Shown here one piece after another: positions 11,107 through 21,448 of a stretch of DNA of 64,000 bases; positions within the stretch are counted from its first letter, which is position 1, and the number at the start of each line of letters is the position of its first letter. The DNA is taken from NCBI GenBank assembly GCA_024803745.1, contig JANJXV010000013.1:9734001-9798000 (forward strand), written 5' to 3'. Under the pieces are notes generated by a model, which did not search any database, was not told where the DNA came from, and was given only the letters and a program-made list of their open reading frames with translations. The translations under genes and the position numbers were made by a program. This stretch comes from Megascapheus bottae (Eukaryota; Chordata; Mammalia; Rodentia; Geomyidae).

Positions 11107-12034
11107 CCATATATTTTCTAAATACTTTTTTCTTCTAAATTCCATATCTCAAAAAATGGCATTACTAACCTTCCATCTTGTCAAACTATGTATGTGATGT
11201 TATTCCAAATTGTTTTTCCCACATCCTTTGTATCCTTTTAATCATTTGCTTCCAATTCCCATTGTTTAAGCTGTCCTAACCACTGACAATATTTTAAGTA
11301 CGTTATCCTATTTCAAAGATTTGTGTTTTTATGTACTGTTTTTCTGCCTTGAATGTTTTTTTCCCCTCTGTTCCTTTGTCCAGCCTAACTCTTGTCTGTT
11401 GATATAAACTGAACTTGAACATTATTTCACCTAGTCTTCTGCCACCCCCACCCCCACCATCCCTACTTCAGTCTTGCTTAAATATTTTTATGTGTTCTAG
11501 TGTTGCATAGTGTTTGCCTCGTTTGTTTCACTGGAATCATTGAATTATTTTCCTAGCTTTTAACTTTGAGCTTTTGAATGTAGGGACTATGATTTGATTT
11601 TGTAACTATTAGTTAATACAAAATAAAGACTTAAATAGACATATTTAAAAATACTGAAATTATCTGTTTTTATATCTTTTCATTAAATTGTAAAATTTCC
11701 AAGCTATATCTTGCTTTGTCTCCGTTTTTATTACTACCACATAACCTCATTCAAAAAAATCAATCTCAATTTAATTCAGCACTTACTGAAAACCAGCTAT
11801 GCCAAGCAAAAGATTGCATGTCTGAACAAAACAGGTATTATCTCAACCTTCATGACCTCATAAACTCTAATGAGAAAGGTGAGCATTAAATAATGAATTG
11901 TACACATGGCAGTCATTTTTAAAAAAGGAAGTTTCACTTGTATAGTTTGGATTGAATTAGAAGTAATATTATTTTAAAGTATCTATATTTCAAAACCACT
12001 TATAGTTGATGCAGGTTTTATTGCTGTATGTGTG

Positions 12035-12240
12035 TGATGGTACTGGAGCTTGAACTTGCTTGCTCTTGTTTTACTTTTTCTGCTTAGAGTTGGTACTCTA
12101 CCCCTTGAGCCATCTTCCAAGTCTGTGCTAGTTAATTGGGATAAAGAATCTCAGGCTTTTCTGTCTGGGCTGGCTTTGGAGCAGTCTTTAGATTTCAGTC
12201 TCTTTTGTAGGTAGGATTACACAGACATGAGCCACTGGTG
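12035..12240 (-). mobile_element. type B SINE, diverged
   Basis: TACTGGAGCTTGAACTTG, CCCCTTGAGCCATC, and GGTAGGATTACACAGACATGAGCC in order. Confidence 0.6.
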
Positions 12241-12404
12241 TCCTTTTTTATTTTTAGAGCAGCATACATCCAGTTTATACTCCCATCCACCCCCTATTAT
12301 AGAGCATTTTACATTGTATCATCTTTCAGTTACTCCAGTGTATGTTACCTATATTGATTTGGGTCTAGAATGTCTTGTCTTTTGTTATGAGTGTATAGGT
12401 GTGT

Positions 12405-12555
12405 AGGTATATAGTGCTGTCCCTGAGATTTTTTTGGTCAAGGTCAATACCCTACCACTTGAACCATTTACAGCTTTTTTTGGTGGTTAATTGGAGATAA
12501 GAATCTTCTGGACTTTCAGATCCCAGCCTCCTGAGTAGGATTGTAGGTGTGAGTA
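12405..12555 (-). mobile_element. type B SINE fragment
   Basis: GTGCTGTCCCTGAGATTTTTTTGGTC, GGTGGTTAATTGGAGATAAGA and CAGCCTCCTGAGTAGGATTG. Confidence 0.7.
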
Positions 12556-13509
12556 TTCTTATGTCATATTTGACCTGTTGTACCAAAATCAAAAACCAGA
12601 AATCTATGTGGCTTATCTGTTCTATTCCTTTATGAACTCTCAAATACTTAGACCCTATTAACTTTATTTGAAACATTTGTGACTTTGCATCTGTTGGATT
12701 TCATAAGAACTACAGGTTAATGAAGGATCTGGTTATCATAGCCTAAATAGTTGAAGATTAAGGGTTTGTTTAGTATAAAAAAGACAAAAGAGAGAGATGA
12801 TTTGATAAATGATGAAATCTAGATCTCTGTGCAGATGAGTAAACTTTTTTTAAAGAAAAACTTAATTATGACCGAATTTACATACCATGAAATTCACCCT
12901 TTAAAAAATACAGTTCAATATATTATGTTAAAAGAGTTGTAAAACCATAGTGAATACATAGTAGTATTTACTAGTAGCATTTTATATAAATACATAGTTA
13001 TAAAAACATAACCATTATCTAATTTTACTATTTTCATCACTGCAAAAGAAAGCCTATAGCCATTAGTGGTCACTTCCCTTTCCTTTCTGTCCTGAATCCC
13101 TAGCAAACACTATTGAATCAGAAAAACTGGAGTGAGATTCCGCATTCTCTGTTACAACTGGTGATACTATTGATGAGAACCATTGTTTTAGAGAGAGACT
13201 TTCCTGTTTTATGGACATTCTTGTGGAGGCTGAGGAAATTAACTGAGATTAATTGTCGAATTCAGAAGGTTTCAATGAAATCTCATTCTGCATCTCCAAG
13301 TTCACTGAAGTTCTGAGTGCAGACTATTTTCTCTCCCCTGCAAAATATACCCCATATTCCAGATAATGGCAACCTTGTTTCACCTCACTGGGCAACAATC
13401 ATCTGTTTGATGTCTTTTAAAAATTGTTGAGATTCCTTGTCCACTGAAAATTTCTTCCTATTTCTTTTTTTAATGTTTATATGAAAGCTTTATTGATCAG
13501 TTATCTGAA

Positions 13510-13964
13510 ATTTTTGTTAAATAATTTATTAACATTGATTTTTACATCATATTCAATTTATGTATTTAACAAACAAGTATTCAAGAAGGGAATCTCTATA
13601 TATAATCACTGGTACTTAGATTTTAGAACATAATTAAAATTAGGCTAAGGGTTTATATGTCATATATCTATATTAATCTATGTAGTAAAACATGTCTATA
13701 GAGTCATAAATTTTTATGTCTATATAGTTGTGTTTATATTTCCAGTACCATGTTCATAGCATTGTGTATGCAAATATTGAGTCCTCGCTGTAGTACTGTT
13801 TGGATCTAATAGCCACATATTAAGGATCCCATGCACCTTTTGTTCCTTTGGTCTTGACTTGTCTCACTCAACATGATTCACTCTAGATTCATCCACTTCC
13901 CTGCAAATGCCATTATTTTAACTTGTCTGTTGGCTATGTAGAATTCCATTTTGTGTGTGTATGT

Positions 13965-14004
<40 letters not shown>

Positions 14005-14179
14005 ATACACCACATTTTCTGTATCCATCTGTATCCATTCATCTGCAATAGGTCATCTGGATTGTTTCCATCACCTGGCTATTGTGAATAGTGCAGAGAT
14101 GAACATAGCTGAACAGGTGTCCTTATCATATCTTGGGTTATGATATTCAGGATAGATGCCCAGAAGTGGTATGGCAGGT
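13510..14179 (-). mobile_element. L1 3' end, 5' truncated (ORF2 C-terminus and 3' UTR)
   Basis: It is the complement of the last 670 bp of the L1 at 21042-25475. It runs from the 3' UTR (ATTGATTTTTACATCATAT) through the ORF2 stop region (complement of GTGGCTATTA) to the CTTCTGGGCATC stretch. A GT microsatellite has grown inside the ORF2 part, where the full copy reads GTGTATATACACAATGG. Confidence 0.88.
13952..14003. repeat. (GT)n microsatellite inside L1 ORF2
   Basis: About 50 bp of GT with AT interruptions, flanked on both sides by L1 ORF2 complement. Confidence 0.92.
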
Positions 14180-14707
14180 CTTTTTATTTTTTAAGGCTGA
14201 TTCAGAAAAAGACTATAAATGAACATATATGCTTACTTCATCACTTAAACACCATTTTCATTAGCTTGAATAGTGTTAATTATATTTTCCTTAATTGCTA
14301 TTTGTGTTATGATTTCGTGTCTGCCTCGCAAGTTAACTCTGAAGTGTCTGAGTACTGCTCTTTGAAGGTCTACTCATACTCTTTTGTAATACAGCTGTTC
14401 TGTCACAGACTATTATAAAATTTAATGTTTTTTTATTTTAGAATTCAACATATAGTGTAAAAACATTTTTATTATCTTCAGTTGTACAAAACAGTTGCCA
14501 TTCAACAAAAGCATGTAATGTATCTTGATCATTGTCAGTCCTTTAAACATTTTTCCTAACATACTCCTTCCCTATATTGAATTTCTTTGTGCAAAGGAAT
14601 GCTATCTTGCCTTTTCTCTGTTTATATGAGGACCCCAATGTTTTGTATCTAGCACACTAGGGTCTGACTGAATAGAAAATATATCTGAAGAATTGAATAC
14701 CTTTGAA

Positions 14708-15043
14708 ATAAGCAGGGCACAATGGCTTATGCTATAATCCTAGGTACTCAAGAAGCTGAGGTCAGAATAATATTACAATTGTTAGCCAGGCAGGGGCCTA
14801 TGATCCTAGCTTCTCAGGAGGCTGAGATCCGAGGATTAAGCCAGCCCTGGGCACACAAAAGGACCTGAGAGTCTTACTCTCTAGGAAAGGGAAGAGGGGG
14901 TTGGCTCAAGGGTAGGGGAGTAACCTTGAGCTGTAGAGCTTGGGCCCAGGGGTTGGATGGTAGTTTTGAGGTAAAGAGCTCAGGGACATTGCCCAGGCTG
15001 AGTCCAAGCCTCATGACCCACCAAAAAAAAAAAAAAAAAAAAA
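14708..15043 (+). mobile_element. type B SINE inserted in an older type B SINE
   Basis: An older head (14708-14785) is followed by a younger copy (about 14787-15043) with a 21-nt A tail. ATTACAAT flanks the young copy on both sides. Confidence 0.78.
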
Positions 15044-15099
15044 GATTACAATCATAGGCCACAAAAAAAGTGTTAGAATTTTATTTCAACCAGTAGGTG

Positions 15100-15210
15100 G
15101 GTACTATACCAGTAGCAAATGCCTGCCATCCCAGCTACACAACAGGCTATCAGGAAGACTCTAGTCCTAAGCTAGCTGAGGGGGGGGGGGAATGTTGTCA
15201 AGAATCTACC
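15100..15210 (+). mobile_element. B1-like SINE, diverged
   Basis: AATGCCTGCCATCCCAGCTACAC and a G10 run followed by TCAAGAATCTACCTCA. Confidence 0.5.
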
Positions 15211-15232
15211 TCATTGGGTACCTAATTGGGTA

Positions 15233-15545
15233 CCTAGAGTGTGGCTTAGTGATAGAGTGTTTGCCTAGCATGATGAACAAAGCCCTGGGTTCAGTTTCTC
15301 GGTGCCATATACAGAGAAAAAGCTAGAAGTGGTGCTAAGGCTCAAGTGGTAGAGCAGCCTTGAGAGAGCTCAATGACAGTGCCCAGCTCCTGAGTTCCAG
15401 CCCCAGGACTGGTGGGAGGTGGAGGGGAGGGGGAATCTATCTCATCTGGTTTGAGACATGGCTCAATTGGTAGAGGATTAGCCAGTCCGCAGAGCATCAG
15501 GGATCTAGTTGAAGTTCCCATCTCATACCAAAAATGAAAAGAAAA
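15233..15545 (+). mobile_element. type A SINE followed by an ID monomer-like copy
   Basis: A type A copy at 15233-15414 is followed by TGGCTCAATTGGTAGAGGATTAGCC (ID-like) with an A-rich tail near 15545. Confidence 0.7.
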
Positions 15546-15565
15546 ATCTATTTCAGTAGAAGAAG

Positions 15566-15763
15566 ATGGGTATGGAGAACGACATCTGTCATCTCAGCTA
15601 CAGTAGACAATGTAAAAGAGCCTGTCTCAAAGTAATCACAGCAAGAGTAATCACTCTTGCAGTGGCAAGAGTGGCCTGAGGGCATGACTCAGTTGTGGAA
15701 CACCTGCCTACCAAGTGAAAGGCCCTGAGTTCAAGCCCTAGTACTGCCCCCCCCAAAAAAAAA
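15566..15763 (+). mobile_element. B1-like plus ID-like SINE
   Basis: CATCTGTCATCTCAGCTAC head and ACTCAGTTGTGGAACACCTGCC ID tail, ending in C and A runs. Confidence 0.65.
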
Positions 15764-16861
15764 TCGGTCAAGTCCTTTGAAGAATGGTATAAATAGAATT
15801 CATGCATGAAATGCAGAGCCAGTTTTTGCTGTCTAGAAGCAAATGGGGTTATTACAGCGAGGCACCAAATTAATCATTAGTAATTAAAGCAGTATGGGCA
15901 ATTATTAGAGTTGTAGAAAGCAAAGTGAATGTTGCTTCTTTCAATTACTGCAGAATTTTGTCCAAATTATCTTTTGCTCAGGTGGCTTTAATTACTTTTT
16001 AAGGAGGAAAAAAAATGTATTGTTGTGTTGCATGTTGGCAACATTTTACCCAGATTGAGAAAAATTGTCACTGATATTTTTTTATTGTGTTTTCTTCTAA
16101 AAGTAACTATGTTTATTCATTTACTCAGCAATGGTTTCAGTGTTTACCCAAATTATATATAATTGTGTTAGACCTTAAAGGGAATGCTTAAAATACTGGA
16201 CCTTATTGATGTGCATACTTAACTAGTAAATACTGACCTTGTCTGAATGAATAGTTCTGTTAGTTGAAGTGAATGCAGTCAGGGAGATTTAAATTATAAT
16301 GCAGGCTTCTATAAGTTTTCTAAGCTTAATGTCTGACTTTCTACTCTCTAATCTATAAAAAACAACTGTAATAGGATATTGCAGAGCTGATGTGAGAATT
16401 AAAGTCCATTGTCCGTCACAGTGTACTTATTGATTTATTAGGTGTTATTATGATAGTGATGACAGGATTTAGGGAACCCAGTTGATTGCAAAGACTTGGC
16501 TAAAGAAAAACTAAGGTGGCATGACCACAAAGAAAGAGCTATCAGTTAATACTAAAATTGCAACAATAATAGAACTGGAATTCACAAACAGCAGGTTGAT
16601 ACCAAGAATGAGTGTACCTTAGTCAAGACTCATGAGACAAGTCAGAGTTAAACTAAGCCAGCACCTGAAGTGAAGGAGTGGAATAGGGCTTAGATGTCAG
16701 ATACTTGAGAGAGTCCAAAATCCACTTTAGAAATAAAGAGTTGAGTACATTAGATAATGGAGTGTCACTGTATTCTTCAAAGGAAATCATTGCTATTCCA
16801 CCTCTGTGCTCTAGGACCAGAAACTTCATCTTTGATTTTATAATTGGATTAAGATTAAGTA

Positions 16862-17030
16862 GCTGGGGGCTGAGTATATGGCTTGCCTAACATGCATGAA
16901 GCCCTGGGTTTAATTCATAAACAGAAAAGGCTGGAATTAGTACTATGGTTTAAGTGTAAAGTCTAGCCTTGAGCAAAAGCAGCTCAGGGACAATGCCCAG
17001 GCCCTGATTTCAAGCCCAGGACTGGAGTGG
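16862..17030 (+). mobile_element. type A SINE, diverged
   Basis: GCTTGCCTAACATGCATGAAGCCC, then TCTAGCCTTGAGCAAAAGCAGC, no A tail. Confidence 0.72.
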
Positions 17031-17154
17031 GGAGAAAGCCTCAAGAAAAGATTAAGTAGCAGAATAAACCAGTATATGAATAAGCCATTCATGTTTTTTT
17101 TTCTTTACAGAAGTTATTTAATTATACTGCACAAATTTAAAAAAAAAACAGTTA

Positions 17155-17345
17155 TTAAGTGCTTGAACTCTGGGCCTGAGCATTGTCCCTGAGCCCTACC
17201 CCTTGAGCCACAGCACCACTTCCAGTTTTCTAGTGGTTAATTGGAGATAAGAATCTGCAGGGATTTTAGTGCCTGGGCACTACAATCCTCAGATCTCAGC
17301 CTCCTGAGTAGCAAGAATTATAAGCATGAGCCACCATGCCCGGCT
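17155..17345 (-). mobile_element. type B SINE
   Basis: Tail complement CTTGAACTCTGGGCCTGAGC, then CCTCAGATCTCAGCCTCCTGAG and CATGAGCCACCATGCCCGGC. Confidence 0.82.
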
Positions 17346-17387
17346 AATTTATTAACTTTTATAACTACCACCATGAACAAGATAGAG

Positions 17388-17790
17388 CTAGGCTGGGCTC
17401 TGTGGTATGCACCTGTAATCTCAGCTACTCAGGAAGCAAACACAGGAAGATGTTGGTTAACAGTCAGCCCAGACAAACGTAAGTGAGACCTATCTCAAAG
17501 ATCCCAGGTGCTTGGATTAGAAGCAAGAGGATTGTACTGTAAGGCAGGCTATTAAAAAGTTAGCAAGATGATATCTCAAAACAAACATGATTGTACACAC
17601 CTGTGGTCACAGCTATGTGGGAAGCAAAGAGACACAGTGTTAAAGACGGCAGTGTTAAAAAGCCCTGGTAAATGATGGCACCAAAACTCCACCTAAAAAA
17701 ACAAAAGTGCTTAAAAGAGTCAAGGGATGTGGTGGGGTGCATGACTTGATAGCTAAGGTCCTGAATTCAATTCTTAGTACTGAAAAAAAG
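17388..17790 (+). mobile_element. nested B1-like and ID-like SINE remnants
   Basis: A B1 head (TGGTATGCACCTGTAATCTC), a second B1-like head near 17595 and an ID-like end (CTGAATTCAATTCTTAGTACTG) with an A-rich tail. Confidence 0.55.
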
Positions 17791-17869
17791 AAAAAGATGT
17801 AAAAGTATTTATTACCAATTGAATAGACATATCACAATTGGTTAGTCCATTTCATCTCATTTTTCAAAA

Positions 17870-18057
17870 TTTTTTAGCCAGTCCTGGGACTTGAACTCAG
17901 AGCCTGAGCACTGTGCTTGGGTTTTCTCAAGGCTAGAGCTCTTCCACTTGAGCCACGGCACCACTTACAGCCTTTTCTGTGTATGTGGTACTGAGGAATT
18001 GAACCCAGGTGTACATGCTAGGCAAGCATTCTACTACTAGGCCAAACTCCCAGCCCC
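17870..18057 (-). mobile_element. type A SINE
   Basis: A complete complement copy; CTCATTTTTCA on both sides is its likely target duplication. Confidence 0.87.
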
Positions 18058-18186
18058 TCATTTTTCACATTTTTTATAGTAAAATATAAATAAAATGTCT
18101 TACTTATTTTAGGTGCACAGTTCAGTAACATTAAATATATTCACAATGTTGTTACATCTGCCACCACATCATTACCCCCCAAAAAA

Positions 18187-18840
18187 GTAATTTTTTTTTA
18201 GGTCTGAGATGGGACTAAACGTACAGATATTGAATATTAAGCCTTTGTCTGATGTGTTGTTGATAAATACCTTTTCCCGGTTGATTGTTTGTCCTTCTAT
18301 TTTAGTAGCTATGTCTTTATCTGTGCAAAAACATTATTTTTAGGTAGTTCCATTTTTCGAGTCTCTCTCCAATCTGTTGTGACCCCGGGACTCTGTTCAG
18401 AAAGTTTCTGCCTGTGAATCCTAGCTACTCAGGAGTCTGAGATCTGAGGATTAAGGTTCAAAGCCAGCCCAGTGCACAAAAGGACCTGAGACTCTTATCT
18501 CTAGTCGGGAAGTGGGGCTTGGCTCAAAGGTAGGGCAGTAGCCTTGAGCTGAAGAGGTCTGGGACAATGCCCAGGCCCAGGGGTAAGGCAGTGGCCTTAA
18601 GCTGAAGAGCTCAAGAATAGCACCCAGACCGAGTTCAAGCCCCATGACCCACAGAAAGAAAGAGAAAAAGAAAGAGAGAGAAAGAAAGCTTCTGCCTGTG
18701 CCTATGAGTTCCAGTGTCTCTCCTACTCTGTCGTATAGCAGTTTCAGAGTTTCATGTCTAATATTGAGGTCTTTGATCCATTTTGAATTGTTTGTGCCTA
18801 GTGATAGGCTGGGGTCACTTTTAGATTTCTGAGGAAACTG
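18187..18840 (-). mobile_element. L1 fragment split by a SINE
   Basis: The + strand reads as complement of L1 ORF2: GCCTTTGTCTGATGTGTTG, GATTGTTTGTCCTTC and, after the SINE, TGAGGTCTTTGATCCATTTTG. The two parts (18187-18416, 18683-18840) are continuous once the SINE is removed. Confidence 0.75.
18417..18682 (+). mobile_element. type B SINE inserted in L1
   Basis: It is flanked by an 18-bp target duplication with one mismatch (18399-18416, 18683-18700). The A tail has become an AAAGAG-rich tract. The ID-like segment is partly repeated (GCTGAAGAGGTCTGGG and GCTGAAGAGCTCAAG). Confidence 0.86.
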
Positions 18841-19139
18841 TAAGTTTTTCCTTTCCTTTTGGATATTTTCTCTAACTACTTTCTGTGATTATCATGTGTA
18901 CTACAGTAAATATGTTATAAAACTCTATAACAAATTTACACTGTCTGCCTTTAATAGTACAATAAAAGCTCTGTTCCTTAACAGTTCTCACCTTTTGGTT
19001 GCTGTCACATGATTATATTGTGTGCTCCAAAATATAAACTAAGAATTCCTTGATGTGCATTAGTCTCTTAAATAATGAAAAAAATAAAAATAAAGTTATA
19101 ATATCAGCTTCTAGGCTAATAATTTTTATTTCAATGTTT

Positions 19140-19930
19140 TGGTCTCATAATCATGTACAAAATTAAAAAACTGCAGTTGTAAACTGTTATCACCATGTGT
19201 ATATCTTTATTGGGATCTTTAATTCTTTATACACCTCAGATTATTGTTTTCTTTTTCAGTTCACCCTGTAGGATTTCCTTGAACATTTATTGCAGGACAC
19301 CTTTTGTTTAGCTGGAATCTTTCATCTTATTTTTCTTTATACTTTTGAAGGACAATTTTGACAGATAATAGGATTCTTGATTGACAGTTTTTTGTAATTT
19401 TTAAAAATGTATCAATCCATTGCCTTCTAGCTTCTAAAGTTTCTGGTGAGAAAACTGCAGATGATCTAATTGAAGATCCTTGGTGTGCAGTCTTCTGTCC
19501 TACTTCTTTGGAGATTCTCTCTCTGTCACTGACTTCGGAAAGTTTGATTATAATATGTCATTAAATTCATTTTAGTTGGATTTGCTGACCTTTAGTGTTC
19601 ACTGTAATATCTTTCATCAATCACATTTTAGCTACTTTTTCAAATACTCTCTCTCCTCTTTAGGGGACTCTCTTCCCTACATATGGTGAATATATCATGC
19701 TATGCCACATTTGTTGTCTGTTTAATTTTCCTCATTCAGATTTCATAATTTTACTGTCCTCAGTCCTACTGTTTCATTTTTCCCTGCTGAATTCTATGAA
19801 AGTATTTCATTTTAGCTAGTGTACTTTCAAGCTATACAATTTGCTTTTGTTTTTAGGTTTTGTATCTTTTGTAAGTGCCATTTTGCTTATTTGTCATTTT
19901 CCTGACTTTTTCTATACAGTTTTATGAGTT
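19140..19930 (-). mobile_element. ancient L1/HAL1-like fragment
   Basis: The + strand carries old complement-like motifs: TTGACAGATAATAGGATTCTTG, CATTGCCTTCTAGCTTCTAAAG, and GAGATTCTCTCTCTGTCACTG. I recall this as part of old mammalian LINEs, but subfamily and orientation are uncertain. Confidence 0.5.
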
Positions 19931-19999
19931 ACTATGACTTTTTTTCAGTACTGAAATGTAAACTTAGAAACCTGTGTTTTTAAGGCAGATCCTTTACCT

Positions 20000-20205
20000 T
20001 ATAAGTTCTCAGGTTTTTGTCCTGTCTGACATTAGACTATGCTTTTTCCTATGCTTCCTGAATAAATGAGATTATAGATACTTGCCACCATGCCTATCTA
20101 TTTTTGTTGTTGTTAAAATAGAAAGTCCTGCAATTTTTTTATTCAGGCTGGTCTCTAACCATGATCCTCCCAATGTCTACATTCCAATGTGCATATACAT
20201 ATGAC
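20000..20205 (-). mobile_element. old B1-like SINE remnants
   Basis: ACTTGCCACCATGCCTATC and CAGGCTGGTCTCTAACCATGATCC suggest one or two degraded B1-type copies. Confidence 0.45.
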
Positions 20206-20235
20206 CTAATATGGTTATTTTTTAAATCCTTCTAG

Positions 20236-20476
20236 AGAACCCGTGTAGTGGCTCACGCCTATAATCCTAGCTACTCAGGAGGGTGAGATCTGAGGATTGT
20301 GGTTCAAAACCACCCTGGGCACAAAATCTGTGAGACTCTTATCTGCAGTTAACCTCCAGAATACCAGAAATGGTGCTGTGACTTAAAGGGTAGGATAGTA
20401 GGCTTGAGCTGAAGAGCTCAGGGACAATGCCCAGTACCAGAGTTCAATCCTCATGATCGACCCACCCCAAAAAAAA
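20236..20476 (+). mobile_element. type B SINE
   Basis: GTGGCTCACGCCTATAATCC head, full ID-like tail and CCCCAAAAAAAA end. Confidence 0.88.
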
Positions 20477-20705
20477 CTTTTTAGAGTAAGTTTCTTATGA
20501 GAAACTATCTGGATATTTTTCTTTAAATGATCTTTTTATGAAAACTTGAAATTTGAATCTGATAACTGAAAATCTTTCTTTATGGTCTGCTGCTTTGAGC
20601 TTAAACTTAGGTCTTTGTCAGCTTGTACCTTAGACATGATCGCTTTCTGAATTTTCTCACTTAGATAATTGTTTTGGCATCCCATAGTTTTTAATATCTG
20701 TCTCC

Positions 20706-20890
20706 CTAAAGGGGATCTAGAATAAAGTGGAGGGGAAGTGTGTGTGTGTGTGTGTGTGTGGGTGTGTGGGTGTGTGTGTGTGTGTGTGTGTGTGTTATTA
20801 GGTTGGAACTTGGGCCTTATACTTGCTTAGCACTAAAGGAGATCTAGAATAAAGTGGAGGGGAAGTCTTCCACTAAGCTCTGAGTGTGTG

Positions 20891-20939
<49 letters not shown>

Positions 20940-20972
20940 GGGTTGGAACTTGGGCTTTATACTTGCTAAGCA
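20706..20972 (+). repeat. tandem duplication with two GT microsatellites
   Basis: Two diverged copies of a 130-140-bp unit (20706-20838 and 20839-20972) each run from GATCTAGAATAAAGTGGAGGGG through a GT tract to GTTGGAACTTGGG and CTTGCTAAGCAC. The second copy has an extra TCTTCCACTAAGCTCTGA before its GT tract. Confidence 0.85.
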
Positions 20973-21041
20973 CAATATCTTGGCACTATGCCTCCAGCCA
21001 TGTTTTTTGTTTTTACTCGTTCTTTTAAAAATAGTTTATGC

Positions 21042-21388
21042 TACTAGACCCGTATACCAAGGAATTGATCTTAAATGCTGCAAAAACAAAGAAAGAGCTA
21101 TACTACAATGGGAAAAAAATTCGAATCACAGCAGATCTCTCCACGCAAACTCTAAATGCAAGAAAAGCTTGGAAAAACATCATTGATGTCCTGAAGACCA
21201 ACAACTGCCAACCCAGACTGACATATCCAGCAAAACTAGCATTTACATTTGAAGGAGAAACGAGAATATTTCACTCCAAAGAGAAGCTTTATGAATACGT
21301 GCACACTAAACCAGCGTTACAAAAAATATTAATTAATCGAGAACAAATTGTAGATCAAGAACCCCCATCAAGAAGCGAATATCTATAA
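21042..21388 (+). pseudogene. L1 ORF1 C-terminal fragment
   Basis: This is the last roughly 115 codons of the RNA-binding ORF1 protein. AWKNIIDVLK, QPRLTYPAKLAFTFEGE and FHSKEKLYEY mark the C-terminal domain that follows the RRM in mammalian L1 ORF1p. The frame is open to its stop at 21386-21388, but the N-terminal coiled coil and RRM are missing because the insertion is 5' truncated, so no ORF1 protein can be made. Confidence 0.9.
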
Positions 21389-21448
21389 TTCACTAAACAC
21401 AAAAGGGGAAAAAAGAGAGAGAAAGAAACTTAGAAGTAAAAATAAATA

